NCBI GenBank assembly: GCA_963727765.1
Contig: CAVSGZ010000009.1
Coordinates: 124,001-188,000, forward strand
Source: FEN-299 sp963727765
Lineage (GTDB): Bacteria > Acidobacteriota > Vicinamibacteria > Vicinamibacterales > Fen-181
Length of the DNA: 64,000 bases
Reading direction: 5' to 3'
Numbering within the stretch: position 1 is the first letter of the stretch; each line of letters begins with the position of its first letter. Shown here one piece after another: positions 52,214-61,838 of this stretch. A program made the translations under genes and the position numbers. A model generated the notes under the pieces. That model did not search any database and had not been told where the DNA came from. It saw only the letters and a program-made list of their open reading frames with translations.

Positions 52214-54046
52214 ATGGCTGGTCACCGAGCCGGCGTCTGGGCGGGGCTCGTGGTGGCCCTGGCGGCCTGTACGGTGATGGCCGGGTTCGCGGCTGTCGAG
52301 CCGGCGCGTCCGCACGCGCGGCTCAACAGCATTTCGGCGAGAGCCAGCGTGCACGGTGCGTCCGTGGTGCTCGAGGCCTCGGAACCGGTCGCCTATGTGA
52401 CCAGCCGGCCCGACCCGCTGACGGTGCTCGTCGACCTCCGAAACGCGACGACGGCGGGCGTCTCCAACCGCGTGGCATCCGCGCCGGCCGGCCCCGTGGC
52501 GGCTGTGACGGTGGAGGACGCCGTCGGCTCCGACGGGGCGGCGGTCGCCCGCGTGCGCGTCATGCTGGCCGCGCCGGCGCGGCACACCGTGCACAGCGAG
52601 CGCAATCTGATCGAGGTCGACGTCGTGCCCGACGAGCCCTCGGCGGCCCGGCCGTCACGGCAAAGCGACACGCTGGCGGCCGCGCCCTCGGGGGAGGGCC
52701 AGGCGGGCGCCCGCCCGACCACGCCGCCGCTCGTCCAGGTGAGCGGGTCGTCGGCGATGCAGACGCTGTCGCCAGGTTCGACCGGAACGGTGCGCCGCTA
52801 CACGGGCCACCCGGTCACTCTCGACTTCCAGGGCGCGGACCTGCGTGCGGTGCTCCGCACCTTCTCCGAGATCAGCGGGCTCAACCTCGTGATCGACCCG
52901 GCGGTCCAGGGGACGGTCGACGTGTCGCTGCGTGACGTGCCGTGGGACCAGGCGCTCGAGAACATCCTGCGCGCCAACAAGCTCGGCTACGTCGTCGACG
53001 GGTCGATCGTCCGGGTCGCGCCCATCACCGTCCTCTCCGACGAGGAGACGGCCAAGCGCAAGCTGGCCGACGAACAGGCGCTGTCGGGCGAATTGAAAGT
53101 GATGACCAAGGCGCTCAATTACGCCGAGGCGACGGAGCTCGCCCCGCTGCTCAAGGGCAACGCCCTGTCGAGCCGGGGGACCGTCTCGGTCGACAGGCGC
53201 ACCAACACCGTGGTCATCAACGACCTGCCGATCTACCTCGCGAAGGCCGAAGCGCTGCTCAACTCGCTCGATCAGTCGGAAGGCCAGGTCGAGATCGAGG
53301 CGCGCATCGTCTCGACGTCGAAGACGTTCGCCCACCAGCTCGGCGTGAACTGGGGCTTCCTCGGGCAGGCGACGCCGGAGCTCGGCAACACCACCGGCGC
53401 GGCGTTCCCCAACACGGTCACCGGCAACATCACCGTCAACCCCTCGGGGAGCACGGCGACGCTGCCCAACGTGGCCAGCATCGTCCTGGGCAGCGTCAAC
53501 GGCGGGCTCAACCTGAACGCGTCGCTGCAGGCGCTCGAGAACGAAGGCCTCATCAAGGTGCTCTTGCAGCCGCGGGTCGTGACGCAGAACAACGTGACGG
53601 CGCGCATCGCGCGTGGCCAGGAGATCCCCTATACCACCACCATCGCTCCGCCCACTTCCGGCCAGCAGGGCGTCGTCGTCCAGCAGCCGATGCCGACGGT
53701 GGAGTTCAAGACGGCCGCGCTGACGCTCGAGGTGACGCCGCGCATCACCCCGGCCGACACGGTCCTCTTGAGGGTGGACGTGGACAACGGGTCGGCCGGC
53801 GCAGTCCAGGCGAACGGCAACATCGCGATCAACACGCAGCGTGCGACGACCACCGTGCTGGTGCAGAACGGCGCGACGACGGTCATCGGCGGCATCACCT
53901 CCCAGCAGAACAACCGGACCGACTACCGGGTCCCGGGGCTGGGCCGGATCCCGCTGCTGAAGTGGCTGTTCAAGTCCGATACGGTCAGCGATTCGGACGA
54001 AGAACTCCTGATCTTCATCACGCCGCGCGTGATGCGGATCAAGTAA
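52214..54046 (+). CDS. pilQ: Type IV pilus secretin PilQ
   Basis: Outer-membrane secretin of about 610 residues. After a signal region (GLVVALAACTVMAGFAA) comes an AMIN domain (VVLEASEPVAYVTSRPDPLTVLVDLRNA in parts), then the secretin N0 domain (LDFQGADLRAVLRTFSEISG, about 205-224), N1 (KAEALLNSLDQSEGQVEIEARIV) and the secretin pore (ALENEGLIKVLLQPRVVTQN, TVIGGITSQQNNRTDYRVPG, DEELLIFITPRVMRIK). ATG 52214 has AAGGGGA upstream and puts the signal peptide at the N-terminus; ATG 52160 is the alternative. Confidence 0.94.
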   Translation: MAGHRAGVWAGLVVALAACTVMAGFAAVEPARPHARLNSISARASVHGASVVLEASEPVAYVTSRPDPLTVLVDLRNATTAGVSNRVASAPAGPVAAVTVEDAVGSDGAAVARVRVMLAAPARHTVHSERNLIEVDVVPDEPSAARPSRQSDTLAAAPSGEGQAGARPTTPPLVQVSGSSAMQTLSPGSTGTVRRYTGHPVTLDFQGADLRAVLRTFSEISGLNLVIDPAVQGTVDVSLRDVPWDQALENILRANKLGYVVDGSIVRVAPITVLSDEETAKRKLADEQALSGELKVMTKALNYAEATELAPLLKGNALSSRGTVSVDRRTNTVVINDLPIYLAKAEALLNSLDQSEGQVEIEARIVSTSKTFAHQLGVNWGFLGQATPELGNTTGAAFPNTVTGNITVNPSGSTATLPNVASIVLGSVNGGLNLNASLQALENEGLIKVLLQPRVVTQNNVTARIARGQEIPYTTTIAPPTSGQQGVVVQQPMPTVEFKTAALTLEVTPRITPADTVLLRVDVDNGSAGAVQANGNIAINTQRATTTVLVQNGATTVIGGITSQQNNRTDYRVPGLGRIPLLKWLFKSDTVSDSDEELLIFITPRVMRIK

Positions 54047-54062
54047 CGGCAGGAGGCAGAAG

Positions 54063-54674
54063 GTGACGAGGTCTCTTTCGCGAATCTCCCGTCGGACGGC
54101 GGCCGCGGCGCTAGCCGTGCTGGCGCTCGCTGTCAGCGCGTCGTGCGGCCACAGCATGATGCAGCAGGGGAACGGCTCATCCTATCTCATCGTCGACTCG
54201 CTCACCGCGGCGTCGGGGGCGACGCCGACGGCGTTCTCGACCATGCTGGCGTCCGATGTGCTGACGATTGAGTCGGGGACGCCGACCCTCTTCTCCGACC
54301 CCGGGCAGGTGGCGATGCACGTGGCGATGAAGGACACGTCCTCGGGCGTGACGCCGACCGACACGAACACGATCACCCTGACCGGCTATCACGTCGATTA
54401 CGTGCGGTCGGACGGAGGCACGGCTGTGCCCGCGTCGTTCGACGGCGCGCTGACCGCGACGGTGACGACATCCTCCACGACCGTGCCGTTCGTCCTCGTG
54501 AATGCGCAGGCCAAGGGCGTGGCGCCGCTGGTGGCGCTCGAGGGGACCGCCGACCACATCGTCGTCGTGGCCCACGTGACGTTCAGCGGACACGACCAGG
54601 CCGGTCACTCGGTAACCGTGGCGACGAGCATCAGCATCGACTTCGCCGACTGGGCCGATCCGAAGACGACGTAG
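54063..54674 (+). CDS. Putative lipoprotein next to pilQ, unknown function
   Basis: A 203-residue protein with a lipoprotein signal (ALAVLALAVSASCGHS, lipobox SASC with Cys28). The mature part is Thr/Ser-rich and beta-like, with an extracellular feel: YLIVDSLTAASGATPTAFSTML, LTGYHVDYVRSDGGTAVPASFD and VVVAHVTFSGHDQAGHSVTVA. It begins 16 bases after pilQ, so it may be co-expressed and act as a pilus or secretin accessory. No known pilotin motif is recognised. Confidence 0.75.
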   Translation: MTRSLSRISRRTAAAALAVLALAVSASCGHSMMQQGNGSSYLIVDSLTAASGATPTAFSTMLASDVLTIESGTPTLFSDPGQVAMHVAMKDTSSGVTPTDTNTITLTGYHVDYVRSDGGTAVPASFDGALTATVTTSSTTVPFVLVNAQAKGVAPLVALEGTADHIVVVAHVTFSGHDQAGHSVTVATSISIDFADWADPKTT

Positions 54675-54760
54675 GACCGCGGGGCGGGGGCGGGAGTGGG
54701 CAGTCGGCATGGTGACATCGGCGAGGTCTGCCGGGGCACGACCAACACACGGGTCGAATC

Positions 54761-55330
54761 GTGGCTGAGCAATCCCGAATCGAGGAACTTCGGCGCCGGC
54801 TCCAGCACGATCCGACGTCGATTGCCTTCGCACAGCTGGCTGAGGCGTTGCGCCGCCAGGGTCGCGTACAGGACGCAATCGACACCTGCCGGGCCGGCTT
54901 GACCCACCACCCAGACTACGTGTCCGCCCATGTGACACTCGGCCGCGCCCTGATCGACGCCGACCAACTCGATGCGGCCCAGGTCGAACTGGATGCCGTG
55001 CTGGCGGCGGCCAAGGAGAATCTCGCCGCCATCAGGGGGCTGGCCGACATCCACCAGCGGCGGGGCCAGCAGCGCGAGGCTCTTGAACAGTACCGCCGCG
55101 CGCTCACTCTGGCGCCGCACGACCCGGAACTCGAACAGACGGTGTCCCGCCTCACCGCCGGCCTGGAGCCAGCCTCCCAGCCGCCCGCGCCCCCGGCCGA
55201 GCCGCCACCAGGCATCGCCGCTCCGGGCGCCGCGGATCCGGAGCCAGAGCCGTCCCCGCCGTCGCGCCAGGTCGAAGCCCTCGAGCGCTGGCTCGACGCC
55301 ATCCTGGCTGACCGGGAGCGGCCGGCGTAG
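54761..55330 (+). CDS. Small TPR protein downstream of the pilus operon
   Basis: A 189-residue soluble protein, GTG start at 54761. TPR units cover about residues 5-130: IEELRRRLQHDPTSIAFAQLAEALRRQGRVQDAIDTCRAGL (two helices each), YVSAHVTLGRALIDADQLDAAQVELDAVL and GQQREALEQYRRALTLAPHDPEL. A Pro-rich linker ends in an amphipathic helix (QVEALERWLDAILADRER). It might be a scaffold for pilus proteins, but it could equally belong with accB. No signal peptide. Confidence 0.78.
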   Translation: MAEQSRIEELRRRLQHDPTSIAFAQLAEALRRQGRVQDAIDTCRAGLTHHPDYVSAHVTLGRALIDADQLDAAQVELDAVLAAAKENLAAIRGLADIHQRRGQQREALEQYRRALTLAPHDPELEQTVSRLTAGLEPASQPPAPPAEPPPGIAAPGAADPEPEPSPPSRQVEALERWLDAILADRERPA

Positions 55331-55468
55331 CCGCGACCCTTGTCGAACATCTCCGACCAGATCTGACCGGGATCTCTACCCCGGCTTTTGATAGGATAGG
55401 CGTTTCAGGTACGAGTCAAGCACCGCTGACCTCGGTTCCCGGCGCCTGCCGGGCGAGGTGGAGAGCCG

Positions 55469-55939
55469 ATGATCAACGTCGACGAACTCAAGCAGATTCT
55501 GGACCTTGCGTGCGGCCAAGACCTCGCCGAGTTCGAGCTCGAGGCCGAGGGATTCAAGCTGAGGATTCGAAAAGGCGGCGCGGTGGTCGTGCAACCGGCC
55601 CCGGTCGCCCCTGCGGTCGCTGCCCCACCGGGGACCCCGCTGCCGACGCTCGCGCCAGCCCCTGCGACTGCGCCGGCGGCTGACCTCGACCTCGATGTCG
55701 AGCTGGCTCTGGTGACCTCGCCCATCGTCGGGACCTTCTACCGGGCGCCCGAGCCGAACGCGCCGCCGTTTGTCCGGCCGGGCGACCACGTCAAGCCGGG
55801 CCAGACGCTGTGCATCATCGAGGCGATGAAGATGATGAACAACATCGACTCGGAGTACGAGGGCACGGTGGTCAAGGTGTTCGTGGAGAACGGCCAGCCG
55901 GTGCAGTACGGCGAGCGGCTGTTCGCCATCAAGCGCTAG
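55469..55939 (+). CDS. accB: Biotin carboxyl carrier protein of acetyl-CoA carboxylase
   Basis: AccB (156 residues) carries biotin for malonyl-CoA synthesis. N-terminal INVDELKQILDLACGQDLAEFELEAEGFKLRIRK (two parts) and a Pro/Ala-rich linker precede the biotinyl domain with VTSPIVGTFYRAPEPNAPPFV and the biotinylation motif CIIEAMKMMNNI, Lys121. AccC follows after 13 bases. Confidence 0.95.
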   Translation: MINVDELKQILDLACGQDLAEFELEAEGFKLRIRKGGAVVVQPAPVAPAVAAPPGTPLPTLAPAPATAPAADLDLDVELALVTSPIVGTFYRAPEPNAPPFVRPGDHVKPGQTLCIIEAMKMMNNIDSEYEGTVVKVFVENGQPVQYGERLFAIKR

Positions 55940-55952
55940 GGGGCGCCTGTCT

Positions 55953-57327
55953 GTGTTCAAGAAGATCCTGATTGCCAACCGCGGCGAGATCGCGCTCCGC
56001 GTCATCTACGCCTGCCGGGAGCTGGGCATCAAGACCGTGGCCGTCTACTCCGAGGCCGACGCCAATTCCCTTCACGTCCGGTTCGCCGACGAGGACGTGT
56101 GCATCGGGCCGGCTCGCGCGGCGCAGAGCTATCTCAGCGTGCCGGCCATCATCAGCGCGGCCGAAGTGACCGGCGCCGACGCCATCCACCCGGGCTACGG
56201 TTTTCTCTCCGAGAGCGCCTACCTGGCGGAGGTCTGCGAGGCGTGCCACATCAAGTTCATCGGGCCCGACCCGCGGGTGATCCGGCTGATGGGCGACAAG
56301 GCCCGCGCGCGGCGCGTGATGAAGAAGGCCGGCGTGCCGGTGCTGCCCGGAAGCGACGGGATCGTCGAGAGCGAGGAGAAGGCGCTCAAGATCGCGAAGG
56401 AGATCGGCTACCCGGTGCTCGTCAAGGCCACGGCGGGCGGCGGGGGGCGGGGCATGCGGGTGGCGACCAGCCCGGCGGAGTTCGGCCAGGCGTTCAAGAC
56501 GGCGCAGCGCGAGGCCGAGGCGGCCTTCGGCGTGAAGGACGTCTACCTCGAAAAGTACATCGAGTCGCCGCGGCACATCGAGTTCCAGATCCTCGGCGAC
56601 CATCACGGCACGGTCGTGCACCTCGGCGAGCGGGAATGCTCGAATCCAGCGCCGCCACCAGAAGCTCGTCGAGGAGTCGCTGTCGCCGGCGCTCAGCGAC
56701 AAGATGCGGCGGAAGATGGGCGGCGTCGTCGTCGATGCGGCCAAGGCGGTGCAGTACGCGAGCGCCGGGACGTTCGAGTTCCTGCTCGATTCGGAGGGGA
56801 AGTTCTACTTCATGGAGGTCAACACGCGGCTCCAGGTCGAGCACGGGGTGACCGAACTCGTGACCGGCGCCGACGTCGTGAAGGAGCAGATCCGCATCGC
56901 GGCGGGCGAGCGGCTGTCGTTCCGGCAGAGCGAGGTGACCTTCAGCGGCCACGCCATCGAGTGCCGGATCAATGCCGAGGACCCCGACACGTTCGCGCCG
57001 TCGCCCGGCACGGTCCACGTGTTCGCGCTGCCGGGCGGCCCCGGTGTCCGCGTGGATACGGCGTGCCATTCCGAGTGCCTGATCTCGCCGTACTACGATT
57101 CGATGATCGCCAAGGTGATGGCGCACGGGCGCGACCGCCAGGAAGCGATTGCCAGGATGCGGCGGACGCTCGAGATGACCGTGATCGAGGGGATCAAGAC
57201 CAACGTGCCGCTGCACCTGAAGATCCTGGCCGAGGCCGACTTCGCGAACGCCCGGCTGAGCACCGCGTTCATGAACCGGTTCATGGCGGCTCCGCCGGCG
57301 GCCACGAAGCTGGCCGAAGCCGTCTGA
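55953..57327 (+). CDS. accC: Acetyl-CoA carboxylase biotin carboxylase (frameshifted in this assembly)
   Basis: AccC carboxylates biotin on AccB using ATP and bicarbonate. KKILIANRGEIALRVIYACRELGI at the start, HPGYGFLSESA, the Gly-rich ATP loop KATAGGGGRGMRV (about 158-170), EKYIESPRHIEFQILGD and EVNTRLQVEHGVTE are all present. The frame breaks at 56643/56644: removing one A (TCGAATCCAG to TCGATCCAG) restores GERECSIQRRHQKLVEE. The restored length is about 458 residues, normal for AccC. This gene is essential, so the break is probably an assembly error. Confidence 0.94.
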
Positions 57328-57337
57328 GGGGAGGCTC

Positions 57338-58375
57338 GTGGATCCGGGGCCGACGAGGATGAGCAGTTCAGGCGACGGGCTGCCCGGCGGCCGGCAATTG
57401 ACGCTGGCCATCGGTCTGCTCGTCATCGTCATGGCCGCCGGGACGATCGGCTACGTGGTGATCGAGGGGTGGAGCGCCTGGGACGCGTTCTACATGACGG
57501 TCATCAGCGTCACGACGGTCGGCTACCGCGAGGTGCACGACCTCTCGCGCGCCGGTCAGGTCTTCACTGCCGGCCTGCTCATCACGGGCGTGGGCGCGGT
57601 GTTCTACACCATCACGCTCCTGGCGGCCGGCATCATCGAGTCGCGCGTGCATCCCCGCGTTCAGGAGAGGCGGAGGTCGCGAATGATCGACCGACTGACC
57701 GACCACTTCATCCTCTGCGGCGCGGGCCGCATCGGCCTCATCATCGCCGAGGAATTCCGCCGGCAGCGCATCCCGTTCGTCGTCATCGACCGGGATCCCG
57801 ACGCCGTTCACACGGTGATCGAGCACGGCGACCTGGCCGTGGAGGCCGACGCCAGCCGGGAGGCCATCCTCCGGCGCCTCCGCATCGACCAGGCGCGCGG
57901 CCTGATCGCGGCGCTCGGCAGCGACGCCGAGAACGTCTACACGATCATGACCGCGCGGGACCTCAAGCCCGACCTGTTCATCATCGCGCGCGCCGATTCC
58001 GACGACGCGAAGCAGAAGATGATGCGGGCCGGCGCCGACCGGGTCATCTCCCCCTATCAGATCGGCGCCGTCCAGATGGCGCAGACGGCGCTGCGGCCGG
58101 CGGTCGTGGACTTCGTCGAGCTGGCGACCAGCTCCGAGCACCTCGAGCTGGCCATGGAGCAGGTGAACATCGGCCCGACGTCCGAACTCTCCGCCCGGAC
58201 GATCCTCGAGGCGAACCTGCGCCAGCGCTTCGGCGTCATCGTGATCGGGATCCGCCGGGGCGACGGCAAGATGGAGTTCAACCCCCCGTCCGACGCCTTG
58301 ATGCGGGCGGGAGACCAGCTCGTCGTTCTGGGCCGGCCCGACGAACTGAAGGGGCTCGACGCGGCCGCCCGCTAG
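57338..58375 (+). CDS. Two-TM potassium-channel-like protein with RCK (TrkA) domains and an altered filter
   Basis: A 345-residue protein. Two transmembrane helices (TLAIGLLVIVMAAGTIGYVVI and QVFTAGLLITGVGAVFYTITLL) enclose a pore loop with the filter SVTTVGYREV. The canonical K+ filter is TVGYG; the Gly is Arg64 here (codon at 57527-57529). The RCK domain has LCGAGRIGLIIAEEF (Rossmann, about 125-139), and VVIDRDPDAVHTVIEHGDLAVEADASREAIL as consecutive parts. A TrkA-C domain ends the protein (EANLRQRFGVIVIGIRRGDG). GTG 57338. Conduction with Arg in the filter would be unusual; ligand-gating or a non-conducting role is possible. Confidence 0.85.
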   Translation: MDPGPTRMSSSGDGLPGGRQLTLAIGLLVIVMAAGTIGYVVIEGWSAWDAFYMTVISVTTVGYREVHDLSRAGQVFTAGLLITGVGAVFYTITLLAAGIIESRVHPRVQERRRSRMIDRLTDHFILCGAGRIGLIIAEEFRRQRIPFVVIDRDPDAVHTVIEHGDLAVEADASREAILRRLRIDQARGLIAALGSDAENVYTIMTARDLKPDLFIIARADSDDAKQKMMRAGADRVISPYQIGAVQMAQTALRPAVVDFVELATSSEHLELAMEQVNIGPTSELSARTILEANLRQRFGVIVIGIRRGDGKMEFNPPSDALMRAGDQLVVLGRPDELKGLDAAAR

Positions 58376-58407
58376 ACTCGGCCGCCGAGGTCTGGAGAAG
58401 GCACCGC

Positions 58408-59344
58408 ATGGCTGCACGCATTCTCGACGGCGTGGCCGTCGCCGCCCAGATTCGGCTGGAGCTCCGCGACCGGATCTCCGCCTTCACCGCGTCCCAGGGA
58501 CGCTCGCCCAGCCTCGGCATCGTCCTGGTGGGCGAGGACCCCTCGTCGGAAGTCTACGTCCGGAACAAGCTGAAGTCGGCAGGGGAGTCCGGCCTCCGGG
58601 CCGATCTGTTCCGGCTGCCGGCCACCTCCGGGCTCGACGACGTGCTGGCGATGGTGTCGGACCTCAACACGAGACCTGACTGTGACGGGATTCTGGTGCA
58701 GTCGCCGCTGCCGTCCGGGCTGGGGCCCACGGCCGAGCAGGTCGTCTTCGACGCGATCGACCCGCTCAAGGACGTGGACGGGTTCCATCCTGAGAACGTC
58801 GGCCGGCTGGTCCAGAAGCGGCCCACGCTCGTCGCCTGCACGCCACTGGGCATCATGGAGCTGCTCGACCGGTCCGGGATCATGCTCGAGGGCGCCCGCG
58901 CTGCTGTCATCGGCCGCAGCGACATCGTGGGCAAGCCGATCGCGCTGCTGCTCATGCACCGGAACGCCACGGTTACCATCTGTCACTCGCGCACGAGGGA
59001 TTCTGGCCGCCGTGTGCGCGGCGGCGGATGTGGTCGTGGCGGCGATCGGGCGTCCCGCCTTCGTGACGCCGGCCTTCGTCAAGCCGGGCGCCACGGTGGT
59101 GGACGTCGGCATCAACCGGGTCGAGGATGCGGCGCTCGTCCACCGGCTCTTCCCCGAAGGCAGCAAGCGCCGCGCGGACTTCGACCGCCGCGGCTCCATC
59201 CTGGTCGGCGACGTCCACCCCGGCGTCGAGGAGGTGGCCGGGGCGATGACGCCGGTGCCCGGTGGCGTCGGTCCGCTCACGATCGCGATGCTCCTCTCGA
59301 ACACGCTGAAGGCGGCGGAGGACCGGTGCTCAAGGTTGCGCTGA
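58408..59344 (+). CDS. folD: Methylenetetrahydrofolate dehydrogenase/cyclohydrolase (frameshifted in this assembly)
   Basis: Bifunctional FolD interconverts methylene- and formyl-tetrahydrofolate. PSLGIVLVGEDPSSEVYVRNKLKSA with the active-site Lys (about 34-58, in parts), GILVQSPLP, KDVDGFHPENVGRL and AVIGRSDIVGKPIALLL are in the first frame. It breaks after CHSRTRD; removing one T at 59001/59002 (GGGATTCTGG to GGGATCTGG) continues LAAVCAAADVVVAAIGRP and GGVGPLTIAMLLSNTL. The restored protein is about 311 residues, including a short C-terminal extension. It overlaps the coaE start by 19 bases. Confidence 0.93.
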
Positions 59345-59949
59345 CCGGGGGCATCGCCACCGGGAAGAGCTACGTCCGGGCGCGCGTGGCGTCGCGCGGC
59401 GTGCCGACGCTGGACGCCGACGCCCTCGTGCACGAGCAGCTCGCGGCCGGCACCGAGGCGGCTGCCGAGGTCGTGCGCCGGTTTGGCGAAGGGGTGCTCG
59501 GAGCCGACGGGGCCGTGGACCGGCGGGTCCTCGCGGCGCTCGTGTTCGAGGGCGAACGCGCGCGTCGAGACCTCGAGGCGATCCTCCATCCCCGCGTCTA
59601 CGCCCGGATCGAACAGTGGGAGTCGCTGCAGGCGGAGGCCGGCGCCAGGTGGACGCTCGCCGACATTCCACTGCTGTTCGAGACCGGGAGAGAGCGGGAC
59701 TTCGACCGGGTGATCGCGACCATCTGTGCGCCGGACGAACAGGTGCGCCGCGTGATGGCGAGGAGCGGCTGCAGCGAGGCGGCTGCGCGGTCGCGCGTGG
59801 CCGCGCAGTGGCCGGCGGCCACGAAGGCCGCGCGGGCGACCGACGTCGTCGACACCGGCGGGACGTTCGAGCGGACCGACCGCCAGGTGGATGCCATCTG
59901 CCAGAAGCTCGACGAAGAAACCGGCCAGCATCGGCCTTTCGGCCTATAA
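59326..59949 (+). CDS. coaE: Dephospho-CoA kinase
   Basis: CoaE (207 residues) phosphorylates dephospho-CoA in the last step of CoA synthesis. The P-loop TGGIATGKSYVRARV (about 6-20), LDADALVHEQL, LEAILHPRVYARI, DIPLLFETGRERDFD and the C-terminal VVDTGGTFERTDRQVD match the family. GTG 59326 lies inside the folD 3' end. Its neighbours folD and accBC are also metabolic genes. Confidence 0.93.
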   Translation: MLKVALTGGIATGKSYVRARVASRGVPTLDADALVHEQLAAGTEAAAEVVRRFGEGVLGADGAVDRRVLAALVFEGERARRDLEAILHPRVYARIEQWESLQAEAGARWTLADIPLLFETGRERDFDRVIATICAPDEQVRRVMARSGCSEAAARSRVAAQWPAATKAARATDVVDTGGTFERTDRQVDAICQKLDEETGQHRPFGL

Positions 59950-60046
59950 TGCCCCTCACCCGACGCGCGGTGCCGGGGCCGTGCCCGCTCGAGCCCCTCC
60001 CGGAATCGTCACCCTTGTTGCCATTACTGGTTCGGAGGCGCATCAC

Positions 60047-61726
60047 ATGGCAGGTTTGTTCATCAAGAAAGACCTGACGAGACTCATCGCCGACGCCAAC
60101 GACCCGCTTGCCGGCGAAGCCGTGCACGGAGCGCACGCGGGCGGCCAGCTCAAACGGACGCTGACGGCGTTCAACCTCACGATGCTGGGCATCGGGGCGA
60201 TCATCGGTGCCGGGATTTTCTCGCTCACCGGGACCGCCTCGGCCAACTATGCGGGCCCGGGGATCGTGTACAGCTTCATGATCGGCGGCGTGCTCTGCGC
60301 GCTCGCCGGGGTGTGCTACGCGGAGATGGCGTCGATGATCCCGGTGGCGGGATCGGCCTACGCCTACAGCTACGCCACGATGGGCGAGTTCATCGCCTGG
60401 ATCATCGGCTGGGACCTGGTCCTGGAGTACGCCTTCGGCGCGGTGACCGTGAGCACCTCGTGGTCGGGCTATTTTCTGAGCCTGCTGCACAAGACCTTGA
60501 ACGTCCCGGTGACCGATACGATGCTGCGGCTGACCAAGGGGCCGTGGGAGCAGGTGCTGCTCAACGACGGCGTCACCCACGCGTTCGGCCTGTGGAACGT
60601 GCCGGCGAGCTTCATCGGCCTGACCGTGGCCGCGATCCTCTATCGGGGCATGCGCGAGAGCGCGTTTGTCAACAACCTGATCGTCGTCGTCAAGGTGACG
60701 ATCGTCCTGGTGTTCATTGCGCTCGGCATCAGCGTGATCTCGCCGGGCAACCTGTTCGTGAACCACGCGGCGACGGGCCTGTTCGCGCTCGTGCCGGCCA
60801 AGGAACTGATGACGCTCAATGGGCGCGAAGTGATGGCCTACGGGTGGGGCCTCAACGGGGTGCTGACCGGGGCCGGCGTGGTCTTCTTCGCCTACATCGG
60901 CTTCGACGCCGTCTCGACGACGGCCCAGGAGGCGAAGAACCCGGCACGCGACATGCCTATCGGGATCCTGGGCTCCCTCGTCATCTGCACCATCCTCTAC
61001 ATCCTGGTGGCGATCACGCTGACCGGCGTCGTGAACTACAAGCAGCTGAGCGTGCCCGACCCGATCGCGGTGGGCATCGACCGGATCGTGGCCCTGCGCG
61101 GCTGGTCCCCGCTTGTGCAGACCGTCTTCACGTCTGTCATCAAGCTGGGCGCTCTGTGCGGGCTGACCTCCGTCATCCTCGTCATGATGATGGGCCAGAC
61201 CCGCATCTTCTACGCCATGAGCAAGGACGGGCTGCTGCCGTGGTTCGGCGCCGTCCACAAGGAGCACGGCACCCCGTACGTCGCGACGGTGCTGACGGGC
61301 TGTTTCGTCGCGTTCTGCGGCGGCGTGATGCCGATGAGCCTGGTAGGCGAGCTGGTGTCGATCGGCACACTGCTGGCCTTCGTGCTGGTGTGCATCGGCG
61401 TGCCGATCCTGCGCGTGGCGAACAAGGAAATCGAACGTCCGTTCAAGGTCCCCGGCGGAATGGCTGGAGCGTGGATCGTCGGCATGACTGGTGCGGCCGC
61501 GTGTCTCTACGTCATGTGGGGCCTGCCCAAGGACACGTGGCTGCGTCTGATCATCTGGATGGAGATCGGCCTGCTGATCTACGGCTCGTTCGGGTGGCGG
61601 CGCAGCCGCCTGGCGGACCCGGAGACAACCGCGGCGCGAGCCAGGGTTCACGTGCCTATTCTGGTGGTGGCGATCCTGGCGTTCATTCCGACGATCTGGA
61701 TCGCGTTCGAGACGTTCGGGAAGTAA
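60047..61726 (+). CDS. APC-family amino-acid permease (cationic amino-acid transporter type)
   Basis: This 559-residue permease has about twelve or more hydrophobic helices. TM1 carries TMLGIGAIIGAGIFSLTG (about 45-62), the APC substrate-binding unwound helix. YAEMASMIPVAGSAYAYSYATMGEF, FFAYIGFDAVSTTAQEAKNPARDMPIGILG (two parts) and GQTRIFYAMSKDGLLP are typical of the YfnA/CAT group. The exact substrate is unknown. ATG 60047 has GGAGG 8 bases upstream; the frame extends 5' to 59891 without homology. Confidence 0.92.
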   Translation: MAGLFIKKDLTRLIADANDPLAGEAVHGAHAGGQLKRTLTAFNLTMLGIGAIIGAGIFSLTGTASANYAGPGIVYSFMIGGVLCALAGVCYAEMASMIPVAGSAYAYSYATMGEFIAWIIGWDLVLEYAFGAVTVSTSWSGYFLSLLHKTLNVPVTDTMLRLTKGPWEQVLLNDGVTHAFGLWNVPASFIGLTVAAILYRGMRESAFVNNLIVVVKVTIVLVFIALGISVISPGNLFVNHAATGLFALVPAKELMTLNGREVMAYGWGLNGVLTGAGVVFFAYIGFDAVSTTAQEAKNPARDMPIGILGSLVICTILYILVAITLTGVVNYKQLSVPDPIAVGIDRIVALRGWSPLVQTVFTSVIKLGALCGLTSVILVMMMGQTRIFYAMSKDGLLPWFGAVHKEHGTPYVATVLTGCFVAFCGGVMPMSLVGELVSIGTLLAFVLVCIGVPILRVANKEIERPFKVPGGMAGAWIVGMTGAAACLYVMWGLPKDTWLRLIIWMEIGLLIYGSFGWRRSRLADPETTAARARVHVPILVVAILAFIPTIWIAFETFGK

Positions 61727-61742
61727 TCAGGAAAAGAAAGCT

Positions 61743-61838
61743 GGCTTTCGGCGATCGGCGATCGGCGTTCGGCTTTCGACCGTGCCACGGGCGTACCGTG
61801 AGGTGGCCGACAGTCGAGAGCCGATGGCCGAGAGCCGG
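61743..61838. repeat. GGCTTTCGGCGATC-type repeats between convergent genes
   Basis: GGCTTTCGGCGATCGGCGATC and GGCGTTCGGCTTTCGAC lie at 61743-61780; GGCCGACAGTCGAGAGCC and GATGGCCGAGAGCCGG at 61805-61837 are partly inverted copies. The result is a long imperfect hairpin between the permease and kdsC, which may act as a bidirectional terminator. Confidence 0.55.
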
